Positions 48,461 through 60,500 of a stretch of 64,000 bases of DNA are shown one piece after another. Both the position numbers and the translations under genes were made by a program. The stretch is from Pomacea canaliculata (lineage: Eukaryota > Mollusca > Gastropoda > Architaenioglossa > Ampullariidae), in contig NC_037590.1 in the NCBI RefSeq assembly GCF_003073045.1, positions 38,742,751 to 38,806,750 on the forward strand, given 5' to 3'. The notes below the pieces were generated by a model that was not told the origin of the DNA, ran no database searches, and saw only the letters and a list, made by a program, of their open reading frames with translations. Position 1 is the first letter of the stretch. The number at the start of each line of letters is the position of its first letter.

Positions 48461-49690
48461 GATGATCATGTGATAGCATGTCGCTGGTTAAGAATGGAAT
48501 ACCCTTCTCATCAGCGGAGTTTGTTTGTCTGTCTGTTTCTGTTACTTTATCTCTGTCGGTCGTTTGGTTGGTCGGTTTTTCTTCTGTTATTTTCTTTTCC
48601 CTTTGTTTTTTGTGTGCGTGTTTTTTTTTAATAGATGATATCATAATTGAGAGAAGGAAATTGTTTTCAGTCTTTCAACACCGTTTGGGCTCCTTGTCAT
48701 TGCATGGTATTTTCAATTGCTTGATTTCCAACTTTTTCTTTTACAACACAATGGAGGCAGTAGACACATGTAATCACCGATATCTTCGTGCACTGAAGTA
48801 TGACAATCTCTTGAACGTATCCCACAGTTCATAAGCAACCTTTTTCTAATAGTATAAATAACAAGAACTATTCAACTGATTTAATTATCTTTCTGTAGGA
48901 AAGTTAATTTGCTTTAAAATTACACTAACATTAAAAATTTTATTTCACAAAACATTTTTGTGGAGAAACGTATAATCGGATAACATTGAAAAATTGGATT
49001 AATTACTAAAACCAATCATGTGTGCATAACAATTAAATAAAATGTACACACTATTACTGAAATTATTATCGCTGTTTCATTAAACTTTCATGATCCATGA
49101 GCTGTTGCTTTTATTCAATGCATGGGATATTTTGTCTGTCAGGTATTTTTTTATGTTAATTTCGTATATATACAACAACTTATAAAATTAGAAGTGAAAA
49201 TGACCGAAAAAAGATTATTAGAAGAAAGGAAGAATTAAAAAATGAATGAGTAGCAGTAATAATCGTCACAATTATAAATTACCCGCTAAAGACACATGCA
49301 GTTGCTTATAATAAAAATGACATTAAAAAGATAATCGTCTCTTATGCGACTGTTAAAACTTCTTTTTAAAAGTGCTCGAAATTTAAATTACAAGTTTATT
49401 TCGGTCGTATTTTTGTACTTTTTTCTGCATTGTGAAATTCTTATCGTATTATGTTTGTGCTGTCTAGTATCGAAATAATTCGCCGTACTAGAAAACAATA
49501 GATCGTCGTCACTGACAGTGAGCGATGCTATAAAATGACATTTTTAAAAAAAGCTTTTAAAAATGTTTATAAAGGAAAAAAAATCTGTCTTCAAAATAAT
49601 TTTACGAGAAAATAACCATACAAAGTTAAAGGAAGAAGACCAAGGGAAGGAAGTCTGGTCTGATGCGCTTTTCTCATCTCTTGAGTTATT
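48461..49690. other. AT-rich intergenic DNA, nothing recognised
   Basis: No coding signal, repeat family or splice structure could be supported. Confidence 0.4.
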
Positions 49691-50230
49691 TGCCCCTTGT
49701 TTGATACATGGCCTCGAGAGGTCACTACAATTTATAACGTGAACGACAGTTTGACTTTCGTCGTGAGAAGCCGAGTGTGCGAGCGGTTATGTTCAGGAGC
49801 GACTGTTTGTCATGTGTCCACGAGGCTTGGTTATTTAGCAACGATGCTAGCCACGAAAGGGCTGTTGTGTGCGCGAGCGAGCCCTTGCGAGATCGAGCTC
49901 TCGCGCCAAGCCGCCTGAGTGGCGACAAGAGGCAGACGAGCTGGCTAGCTGAGACTGGAGAGGTGGGATTGCAAGGGTGTCCCACTTGAAACTTTTTAAC
50001 CTCTCCGCCTTCGTTCAAGTACTGCCTGTGCTTCATAGACTTGAACGTATTCAACCCTTTCTGCAGATCCCTTGTGCATGGCGAGCTTTGTGAAGCGAAT
50101 CAAGAGGCACTACTCTCAGCTCGCCAAAGCAAACTACAACCACTGAATCCACTGCAAGGGTTGCTCGCGATCTTTCAGCGGTGCTCATGCTCCGATGGTT
50201 GGCTGTCAGCATTAACCGCAGCAGGTAGGC
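49691..50230 (+). promoter_or_regulatory. GC/CpG-richer block, possible first exon and promoter of the BTB gene
   Basis: This block stands out from its AT-rich surroundings by many CpGs (gcgcgagcgagc, ctctcgcgcc). It ends near CAGCAG/GTAGGC at about 50224, a fair donor. A 22-codon frame beginning MASFVKRIKRHY starts at about 50079 in a good context. The BTB coding exon has an acceptor just upstream of its start and thus needs an upstream exon; this is the best candidate in the window. Confidence 0.3.
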
Positions 50231-53200
50231 AAGGCATGCTAATTCCCCCGAGTGTTTACCAAGCCAGCAGGTAGTAGTCAACTTCTGCGCCATACAACAC
50301 TGAGGTGACTCGTCCACGCCGAATGACATTCACAAGTATCTATTATTTTTATCCCGTTATGCAGGATAAATAAGAAAGATTTTCATTTCTTTTAACTGTT
50401 GATTTGTTTCCTCAGGCGGAATTATTTACCAGTCTTTGTGAGAAAATAGAATTATACAAGAATGTGCATTATGGATCCATGAATCATAATGTTACTGATG
50501 TGCTGTTATCATGTGTAACTTGATCATTCATATACAATCCTGGATAAAACTATGTGATTTGAATGTGCCAAATCGCTGCAATCTGTTGTGAGCAAAGTAG
50601 TAAGTGTTATTAACACTCTCTGGAATAGAAGCAAGTGAGGACAGTTTAATAGAAGGCCTCTGAGTTTTAAGATCTAATCTTCTGATTCAAGTTATCTTCT
50701 GATTTAATATCAAATTAATATATCATAACTAGGAGATGTACAAAAATCCTGTATTCCTGAAATACTGAGATTGTGTTGATATAGGCAGTATATCCAGTAA
50801 GGGTAGTGTTTAAGTGATATTTCCTTTCATATTCTTTTCAGGATATGTTACATGCTTTGTTTTATAATTGCTTTGAATATTTATTATTTTGTGTAGTTTG
50901 TGTTTGTTCTGATGCTATATGCTAAATACATAATTTAACGTAGATTGCTACTCATTCATATTATATATATATCTGTAAGTACTTGTGTAGACATGCAACT
51001 CTGCAGACACATAATCATGCATGTCCTGATATCCACATGTAAAGAGAAAAATTTATGTTCACCAAATCATACATTCATTAATGTAAAAAGTTATTTTTTA
51101 TTTTAATCTAGATATAAAAAAAAATGGTTAAGATCTACAACTACTCTTTTTTAAATTTCTGGAAAACTAAAAGAAGGTAGTTTAAATGCATTTTATGTTT
51201 TTTTAAAGTATCGTGATATCAGAGCCCTTTTAGTGAGATGGATGGTGGATTTCTTGGCTGCTTCCATTTTAATCTCATTTATTTTAAAGCATTCTGTGTC
51301 GGTGTCAGAGTATTGTATCTGGTAACTGTTGGCTGTCTGGTACTTACTACATACCAGCAAATTGTTACTAATCAAAACATAAATAACTAAAGGGTCTTTC
51401 TCTGTACTTTTCATATAATCATTTTCATAAGAACATAACCAACAGTTGTATGGTATCTTCATCTTTGTGTATATTATTGTCTCCAAATTATAGCAGTAGT
51501 GACAATGACCATGTTCAGCGAGAGCTGTGTTGATCATCCCCTCCCTCATTACACCAATTTATAAATTAGTTGTTAATTTTTTCAGGATGCTGGGCTCTGG
51601 TCTAGTTCTTTAGTCATTCACATGAGTCATTTAGCTACCGAGGTATTTCTTGTTTGTGCTTGTCAGAAAACCAGCCAAGTTCTACCTTCCTTCATCATTG
51701 GCTAGGCGGTTGCCAGACTGATCATAACTATAGATGTGGGCAGCTAAGCTCCTGCAAAACTGATCACTTGCAGGTCAAATACTTTCTGTACACAGCACGG
51801 GAGTAATGCCGCAAGAGCAGTCCCTTTCTAAATTCGCCCGTTCACATTATAATGGTAATGAGTGATGTCTCCGCCTGTGCCTTCGGGACCGCTGGCTATC
51901 AGTATCATTTTTGTCTCGTCTAAGGGTTTATGTTGACTTTTACTGTCTTCTGTTGATCTGTGCTTTTATTGCTGCATTTCCCTCTTTTCTGGATTGTTCT
52001 TTGATGCCTGTGCCAAGTCATTTCTACATAGAGACATCGTCCACAAACGGTCTCTGCAGCCCGTTTTTCGTTTGGCCATCTTGTCTGCAGTTTTTCGTTT
52101 TGCGGGATTCATCGTTTCAAGTTCAGTGCAAACGTGATTTGTTCTGCTCAACGGACCATGCAGTCTTTTCTGATCCACGAACCATGTGGTAACGTGGACA
52201 TTTTCTGCAGATTACGTTTCGGAGCTATGAACAATGACTGAACTGGGTTTTTGTCATTCAACATCGTGCTCCAGACAACTAGTGTTCACAAAATCTTCGG
52301 TGCCTGTATTATGCTCTATTCTATAATCAACTGTTTCCCCAAGATGCTTATTGAAAACAAAACTTCCAACGAAGTGTTCACATTTTAACCTTTCTCCTTT
52401 TCGTCCTGACTGCAGGACCTTGCTGCTTTTGATGGTGTGTTGTGTATTTTTAATATTTGCTGTTGATATACTTCGGTCTAAGTATGTGTATTCAATTAAT
52501 TACGAGTCTGTGATCGTTTTTTTTTTTTTTTTTTTTGTTTTGCTTTGTTTTCTTATTGTGTACTTTCAAGTGTGCTATAACAATTCTAATCATTATCATA
52601 TCCTTCTCTCAGTCTTGCAACATCACATAAAAATCTAATTATTATTTATTATATCCTTCTATCTGCCTTACAACATCACACACAAACTGCTGAAACCTAG
52701 GTGAACAGTCAGTTCATTCAAGCGATTCCAGTTACAGAGCTTGTACGGGCGCTAGCTTCAATACAGAAAGAGTTCAGGTGTGTTTTGTCCTCGCAAAGAA
52801 GCAAGACCCTCCGATGCAGCAGGGGTAGGGGGGGGGTGGGATAGACAGCGCGTGGGTGACAGAATTGCAGTGGTTTATCGCCAGAAATTAGCATTCAGCT
52901 TGCTCTTTAAAAACGAGGAGCAAAATACGTCACTTCACTGGAGTCGGCACCTGCACAGATGAACTCCCTGGCGCAGAGGTAGGCTTTTCGTGTGTACGCG
53001 TGGTTAGCTCACATGAAAGATGTGTCGGCTGCTTATCGAAGGAAAGGAGAGGCCATGTGCCGAGGTCTGGCAAACGCGATCGCCAAAACATGAGTGACTA
53101 CATGAACGCTGAGTGGTTGCAGTGCTGGTATAAACTATTATAGAGAAACTTGCCCCTTCATTTTGAATGACTGCGGTATAATGGTTTGCGTGGATAAAAA

Positions 53201-55310
53201 AAAGGGAATGATAATAAAAATGATGTTGATGATGATGTAAAAGTTTTAAGGGAAGTGAACTGATTTTGTGTACTTAGCACACTCAAGTTGAACCTGCAAA
53301 GTTCAGCTTGGTAGATTCTCATTTTGCATTGCTTTATCCATTTAACTCTTGACCCGATCAAATAATAATTAAAAAATTGCATTTCGTATTTCATTTTGAC
53401 AGGATGGTAGCAGTAACGAAGACAGCGGTCATCCTTATTAACAAGAACGATTGTGGAAAAAGGTCGTGACACCAGCTGTGTACTTGCTCCTCAGATGACC
53501 CAGCACGAGCTGATACTAGTGCTCTTGTAAAAGTCTAAATGTCATGACAGCAATTTCCAGAGCAGATAAAGTTAGCAGAGGTGCCGCTCCGTTTGAAAAT
53601 GACGGCCTTATCGCGCTGCTGTGTCCTGGAGTGCTTCAGAATGAAGTTTTCCTAATTGCTTGGCAGCGTTACCTGCCACTTAACCTGGACAGCAAAATTT
53701 ATCTTCTTTAATGCAGAACATTCTGGGACCATAAAAATTAAACGATAACTTCCGGTCCTGGATGTCCAGTCCCGCGAAAAGTGAAGGCTTTTGATGGTAA
53801 TCGTAGTGTTCTGTGGCGACTTTAACAACATAATCGTTGTATTAACCTTTTCCGAGCAGCATTTGTGTGTGTGTGTGGTCACACGGCGCCGGAACATTCA
53901 AAGATTTCATTTACATAACCAGTGCAAATATGCCAGACAGGTTGGAGTCCCGATGGTTAGGATACAGATCTGGATGTGGCCATAGGCTGCGTCCTTAAGC
54001 AGACGCGTGTTGGGGGAGGGGAGGACGGAGGAAGAGTCTACTGCCTAAATAATGCTGACAAGGAATGGCTGATGTTGATGAATGGGCTCGCCATGTAGAC
54101 TACGCCGAGTTTTGATGTTGGACTTGTAGTCGAGGCGGTGACACAGAAATGAATGAGTGCGTGATATCTGCGGTCTGGCTTTCTGAAATGAACCGATGAA
54201 TCATCAGAAGGGCCAGATTAAGAGAAATGTGTTTGCTGTTGGTAAGCTGCGGATTCAAAAGAAGCGGCAGTGCCGAGGTTCTTCGTGCTTGTTTAATAAC
54301 GGAAGCAGAATATGTTTGCATCTCCTCGTCAATGTACAGTTTAAAATGCGTTGGGATGCCTTTAATGATGCGTAGACAGTTGTGCGCACATACACGTATA
54401 TAACTAGAAATAGTTCACATACGAACTTGCTGCTTTTAATTTAAATATTGAAGAGATCGAGGATGGTAATATCCAACTTCACATTCACTCCCCTTTCAGC
54501 TAACCTTTCTCTGTGTTCTTGTTTCGTTGAGTGCAGAAGTCTACCCTCACTGCACGTGCTGTCGTTTATAGACAATCTTAATTTTACATTTTTACCCCCG
54601 GGAACCTCTCTGGCTCTAAGAGCCAAAGGGCCGCTGAGATTGGTTGCCGGTGTTTTGTCTTGTAAACGAACGCATTTCCGTTTTGGAGGGAGAGCCTGCG
54701 CACTCACACGGTCCGCGGGAACGTGGGTCTCTGGGAGTGGGGATGTGTCGGTGTCCGCGCTTGTAACTCGGTGTGGATGGAGATGGCAAACATATGTTCG
54801 CATCTGAATATTCGTACTCGTAACATGGAGATGGCGAAAGTGTTTAAATGTCATTTGATGTCCACATATGTGTTTATATATCTTGCAGAGCAAACGGGGG
54901 TTTCGATACGTATGGACTCATTTTAAATATGTTTCAAAACTAATGTGTAATGATGGATTTATACTCGTTGATGAAATCATGTGAAGTCGTGCAAGAGACA
55001 TGCTGAAGTTATATATTGATACAAGTTTGTATAAGCATAAGATAATGTATTGCTTGAAAATATAACACGTACGCACGCGCGAGCGATTTGCTGTCTTGTA
55101 ATATTTAAAAAGTATATTTAATCGCAGTTCTCGTTTCTTTTGATGTGTTTCATAGCCCTGCTCATATCTTGATCTACGTGCGGTTTTCACTGACCATACA
55201 GTGTATACATGCACATTGATATTTGATACCTACTCATCGGTTAAGAAGTTATCGTGATAGCGATTGTGAAATTTCATTTCTTATTTAACTTTTTCTTTAT
55301 TATTATTTTG
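50231..55310. other. Intergenic or 5'-intron DNA upstream of the BTB gene
   Basis: Includes a T run at about 52517-52536. Frames at 51193-51549, 51911-52192 and 54441-54893 show no recognised domain. Apart from simple repeats, nothing could be supported. Confidence 0.4.
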
Positions 55311-55385
55311 CAGGTAGTTCGGATTACCAGGTGTGCGAGCCTTGGCCTCTGACAGCAGCTGCCGTTGTTTTGGGAGACTTTTATC

Positions 55386-55586
55386 ATGTCCCTTGCGCAG
55401 GGAGATGAAGCGATTCAGTGCCCCTCCCGCCTTGTACCCACCTCCCAGTCAGCCGCCCAGCACCAGCAGCGAGGCCCCCGCTGGCATCGACGCCACCGCA
55501 ACCTCCGGCAACGGCAACGGCCTGGGGCCACCCCCTTCCCTGCAGCAGCAGCACCACCCCCACGACCCTTCCGGCAAACGCGTTAA
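55386..55586 (+). promoter_or_regulatory. Overlapping upstream ORF of the BTB gene
   Basis: An ATG at 55386 (MSLAQGDEAIQ) precedes the BTB start by 19 nt in another frame and overlaps it to about 55586. It lies after the acceptor at 55312, so it should be in the mRNA. If used, it would lower BTB translation. Confidence 0.4.
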
Positions 55587-56772
55587 GACCGAGCAGACGT
55601 TCGAATCACTTTTCGACGTAGAGAACCACAGTGACGTCATCGTCAGAGTGAATGGCGACCAGTTCGTGTTCCACGCACACCGCGTCATCCTGGAGATGAA
55701 GAGTGACGTCATGGCTCGGCTGCTGGCGGGGCTGGTGGAGAAGCAGCACGAGGACGATGAGGAGGAGGGAGGCGTGACGTCAGTGGGGAGCCGCTTCGTG
55801 CCGGTGTTGCGCGTGACAGAGGACCCGGAGTGCAGCCAGGTCTTCTCTCGCTTCCTGTACTTCCTGTACAGCGGAGCCGTGTGGCTGCATCAAGACTACG
55901 TCCTGCCGCTGTTTCGGCTAGCCCACAAGTACAATGTCAGGCCGCTGTTGGCTCACTGCGAGACCTATATCCTGCAGGTGCTAGCCAAGTCGTGCTCCGG
56001 TCCCCACCATTCCGACCCACGTCCCATGCACCCGCATGGACACCACCAACACAACTTCAGCTATAGCTACAGCCACCACCATCCTCATCATCACAGCCTG
56101 CACCACAGTCATTCACCTTCTTCAGCCCCTACCACCGCCAACCTGAACTGCCCGCCGTACACCGGCTCGGGGTTCCCACTGGAAGTGATCTGTGATCTTT
56201 ACGAGGACGACGTGTTTGCTGGGGACGTCGGTCAGACGTGTTTCCGGGTGTTGTGCTGCCAGTTTCGGCAGCTGGTAAGGTTGCCACGTTGGACCAGATG
56301 CCGGGTGCAGACGGTATGTGAGCTCATCTCCAGCGACCAGTGCAGCGTAGAAGAGAATCTCATCCTGGTCTCGGCCACCGACTACATGAAGCAGAACAAC
56401 CTGTCGGACAAGAAGCAGATCGAAAGCATCTTGGCCAACATCCGTTACCCCTGCCTGAACCGCCGCCTGCTGTACCACCTGCACAAAAACGGCAGCTTTA
56501 AGAACTTTCCCTACATTCAGGAGCTAATGCTGAACGCCATGAAGTACCACTGTTTTAAGGACCTAGCCGAGGCCAAAGAGGATTTTGTCGGGGTGCAGTT
56601 CACTCCTCGCATCGGCGGGGGACAGCCCCTGCGGCGAGCCTCCATGCAGATGGCAGTGGCAGCACCCACAACGGACTGCTACCCAGAACACATGGCGTTT
56701 CCTGAGTCGGCGTTCTCGCTGGAATCTGAGTTACCCGTTGTTTTGACCCGGTCTAGGCATTCTCAAGTGTAA
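55405..56772 (+). CDS. BTB/BACK-domain protein, BTBD17/Tango10-like
   Basis: The coding part lies in one exon of 455 residues after an acceptor at about 55312. A Pro/Ser/Gln-rich head (1-65) includes KRVKTE, a nuclear-type basic patch and SUMO-like site. The BTB fold spans about 66-195 (HSDVIVRVNGDQFVFHAHRVIL; FLYFLYSGAVWL; LAHKYNVRPLLAHC). A His-rich linker (about 201-237) follows, then a BACK-type helical region (about 255-385: VICDLYEDDVF; NIRYPCLNRRLLYHL; IQELMLNAMKYHCF). Order and length fit BTBD17 and the fly Tango10 group, which are thought to be adaptors, in part for cullin-3 ligases. The start at 55405 is the first ATG in this frame. Strong third-position GC contrasts with its flanks. 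It is not part of the bZIP family. Confidence 0.9.
   Translation: MKRFSAPPALYPPPSQPPSTSSEAPAGIDATATSGNGNGLGPPPSLQQQHHPHDPSGKRVKTEQTFESLFDVENHSDVIVRVNGDQFVFHAHRVILEMKSDVMARLLAGLVEKQHEDDEEEGGVTSVGSRFVPVLRVTEDPECSQVFSRFLYFLYSGAVWLHQDYVLPLFRLAHKYNVRPLLAHCETYILQVLAKSCSGPHHSDPRPMHPHGHHQHNFSYSYSHHHPHHHSLHHSHSPSSAPTTANLNCPPYTGSGFPLEVICDLYEDDVFAGDVGQTCFRVLCCQFRQLVRLPRWTRCRVQTVCELISSDQCSVEENLILVSATDYMKQNNLSDKKQIESILANIRYPCLNRRLLYHLHKNGSFKNFPYIQELMLNAMKYHCFKDLAEAKEDFVGVQFTPRIGGGQPLRRASMQMAVAAPTTDCYPEHMAFPESAFSLESELPVVLTRSRHSQV
55632..55782. promoter_or_regulatory. Three perfect CRE palindromes in the BTB coding exon
   Basis: TGACGTCA occurs at 55632-55639, 55704-55711 and 55775-55782, spaced 72 and 71 bp. 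The first two lie over Ser-Asp-Val codons, the third is read in another frame. Close to a start codon, they could act as an intragenic CREB/ATF element. Confidence 0.4.
56030..56115 (+). repeat. His-coding CAC/CAT-rich tract in the BTB gene
   Basis: Encodes the His-rich linker between the BTB and BACK regions. In frame, with mixed codons. Confidence 0.8.
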
Positions 56773-57497
56773 AAGCGACTCTATACGTGTGTGTGAGCGT
56801 GTGTGCGTGGAGTCAGAAGTTTCATGTGATGAGCTGCTATTATTGTGGATGAAACTATTTTCACTGGTGTACGAGAACCAGCACACTAGCGACGTTATTA
56901 AGAATGCATAGCGGTGCTTAGAAAGTGTTGCATGGTTCGTCTTTCTCTTGGCCAAGTCGAGTAGACAGCAGTTTAGTACTTCATGTGGGCCTTGCCACGC
57001 ATAGCTCTCGCGCTTAAACAGATACGGATTTTTTTTAAAGCCATAAAATCACTAGTTTCTCTTGACAAGCTTACTTTGTACTAGTTTTTGTTTTTTCCAG
57101 TGGCTTTCACCTTTATTACAGCCGAAGATTTTGCTAGATGCACCTATTACGCGGGAGGTGCAGTAGTGTTAAGAATGCATATGATTATATATTGATATAA
57201 ATGTTAAGCTTTCGTTATCTCAAGACCGTCTTTCTCAATAATGGGATCACTTAGAAAGAACTTAATAAAAGATAGCGATGTTGTATTAAGAAGGGAAAAT
57301 GCCAAATAGGAAAGAGAGAACTGATTTTTGTGTGCGTGGAAAGCGATACGTGGGCCAGAAAGACTTTTTTCTAATTTTCTGGACAGCTGCTTGGTAACAA
57401 GTTGAAATCAGAAGTTTAGAGAATTTAATTAGGAACTACGGTGATGTCGTATGACTCAGCACTAAAACGCCTTTCTGAACGCTTATGTTGTATAGTC

Positions 57498-57503
57498 AAT
57501 AAA
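57498..57503 (+). terminator. Poly(A) signal AATAAA of the BTB gene
   Basis: Lies 726 nt after the stop. An earlier AATAAA at 57264-57269 is an alternative. Confidence 0.4.
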
Positions 57504-60500
57504 ATCTAGTTTACTATGCCGACGGACATTGTATCTGACACAAACTCTTAATTTTAAGTCATTTAAAGTGAAAAGTATCGACACAATGTGACTAAGATAA
57601 ACTTATTTTAACAGCTGAGACAGTGAAATACACTTATTTTAGTATCTGTCTCCTAACATGAAAATACGAATTCAGCAGGACAGTGACAAGAGCTCCTTGT
57701 TACTCTGTTAGGATTGGAGTAAACAGTTATGAACGGCCTGCATCTGCCAGTGTGACTATTCGCTGAACTGCCGTCCCTTATGGAAACACGTCTTCGGTCA
57801 TAATCTCTTTTTTTTTTTTTAACTTCTGACAATTGTGTTTTTCGATAGCTGCGCAACTCTACCGGACGCTGAGCGAACACACACAAGCTGGGCTAATAGG
57901 GGTGAGATATCAGAACTAGAGATATAACTCTTATAGCTTGAACTAGTGACGCAGATTAGAGATTGAATAAATGCTTCAGTGGTTATCTGCAAACCTCGTA
58001 CAGCCCCGCCTGTGTCAAGATGGCGATCCCTCAGTTCCGCAGCACTGATAAAAGCTTTACTGCAGTCGTCAGGCAGGCGCCGGCGGCTTTAATATGCCAA
58101 ATAAAAACGACACGCGATTGCTGCTGATCAATCCCATCCTGCAGCCGCTGCTGGTCTGTGACAGGTCTCTAGCTTCTGCCAGCCATCATTGTTTGGGGGG
58201 TAGGATGCAGGTTAGTAAGGGGGGGGGGGGGGGGCGAGTTTGAGGCACAACTCGCCGCCTCCCTTGCGTGATCGGTTATCCGGGTTCCTCGACCATCATT
58301 CTCTGTGCGGCTGTCATCTCCGCCCACCTGCTTTCTGTTGGCTTTTAATTGGTAACGCCCTTCGCGAGGTGATTGGGATGTCGTGCTGGTTATGAGCATC
58401 ATCGACCTGTGCGTGTGTGTGCGCGCACGCACATAATCACTCACGCATCGTGCCACGTGACGCTGGTGTGCAGCGAAGTGAATGCGTGACGTACAGACGG
58501 TTGGTGGATTTAACACCTCATTGCTACTCTTCTCCGAGCTTTGGTGCAAACGTTTTATCGTTTTTTTGGAGGGAGATGGTGTGGGGTGGGGTCGTATGAA
58601 TGTAGTGAAAGGCGTTTTATGCAGCAGTTTGGAGCATACAAATCTAAAGTTTACCATAGAAGATGAGATAGGCTTCGATGCCATATGCGCTTGACATGGT
58701 GAAGCAGTTCATTGCGCCACCGGCTATGAGGCCCGTTATATTTGGTGTGAAATAAATGAATAAAAAGCGTGAACGTGCGCAAACACACGCACACACAGAT
58801 TTGACAACGTCTTCATAAGAGCGTGTGATAAAGCGAGACACCCGATAACACAATGATATACATGTAATGGGAACTAGTGAGGGGAGGGGCAGAACGAGGG
58901 ATAACTTGGCAGCGCTGCGCCCAGATTTTAGTCTGAAAATTCAGGTCCTGGTAGGCGCAAAGACGTTTAACGCCCCGACCCCTCATTTTTTACGGTGGGG
59001 TCCCTACCCCCTATACCATCCCTGGTACCGTTGTGTAGCGGTACGCATGCATCATAATTCTGTGCGTGATCTGAAGAACTCTTCCTCCCCTCCCGTCACT
59101 ATCTTTTTCTCTCTCAATCTCTCTCACACACACCACTTTCTTTCTAGAACAGCTGAAGATAGTGCGGGTTCACCGGCTGTGTACTTTGTTAATTAGGACA
59201 CGCGTTACAAGACAGTCTCAGAAATATTTCCTTTTGCCTGGAATGAAATTTTTACCTGCGCAAAAACTACATGCACCCTCTCGTGATATGGGAGATTATT
59301 AGAATACCGCTACCACCAGGTCTCCCCATCCATGGGGTAAAGGATAAGGAGCGCACCGATCTCCATCGCCTGTCTCTCATCCCCCTTCTCTCTCTCTATT
59401 CCCCCCATACCCCACCGACAGAGCATGCTAGCAAGGTTTTCGTGCAGATAGTTGAGGCCGCAATATTACCTGCCCTTGCCCGCAGCGGTTGCCTGGCGCT
59501 TTGCTGTCTACGTGTACTCGACTACCTACTCCACTGTCTACACGTACTCCACTGTCTACACTCTGTACGCTCTACTGGCCTCGTGTCGATGATAGACGAT
59601 TTGCTTTCAGCTATTGGCCTGCGTGCTTCGCGATGCGGATCGAAATTGTTGCTTTGACGCTTAATTAAGCTTCGGGCACACGACAATCCAAAAACATTTT
59701 TCTTTTTTTAAGTTTGAGGAAACAGCTTCTCAGTTGTTGACAAACCGATTTTGGGGGATTGCTAGTCACACGAGCGAACTTTTAAGTAAGCTTTTTTTTC
59801 TGGAAACTGTGCGTGACAGCAGAGTCTCCTTATTAATTACTTTGGTGGAGTTTATGGATGCTGAAATGCTCATGCTTGCATCATATAATATAGGCAATGA
59901 AACAGGATGGGAGCGGGTGAGACTCAGGGTTGAAAAAAGAAGGTAGCGTGTAGAAGTGAGAAGCCTTGGTGGTCTTATCACTGAGGGCACTAACGTTTCA
60001 GTCCAATGTCCCATTTCTATCTGTATGCTGCATTTTTTCAACACTTCTTAAAAAAAAAAAAGCCTGACCATCTAATTGCGGGTTAATGTATCTTTTTTGT
60101 GGTTGTATTTGTAGACCAGGGTATGATTAATCTGTAAATTCACCACACATTTTTAGTGATCAAATCATCCCATATGTTAATACATAACTTTAATTAATGA
60201 CAGACTCATAGGAGTATGATTTTCTTTCTTTTACACGCCGATGGTGCGGGACACGCAGATATTCTTCAGTAAACAGTATATTCATCATTAAAAAAAAAAT
60301 CTACGATAAACTTTCGAAGCGATGTCGCCGTGACATACCGTGTGAAAAACAAGCATTTTGTCTTTCTCGTGTGCCCGAAGCTTTAGCCTACCTGTTTCGC
60401 GATACAGATCGAAAATAATTGCGTTTGTCAGTCTGGACGGACTATGCCTTATTTTCCTTTCAGGCTGCCGGGTGGGGACGTGTGAGATGTTCTCCTCGAG

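Noticed and set aside
54441-54893. Overlapping sense and antisense frames of 119-150 aa
   Set aside because: No recognisable domain; GC patch only. Could be a 5' exon of the BTB gene but no convincing donor was found.
58169-58684. 171-aa minus-strand frame
   Set aside because: Low-complexity, spans a G run, no domain and no splice support.
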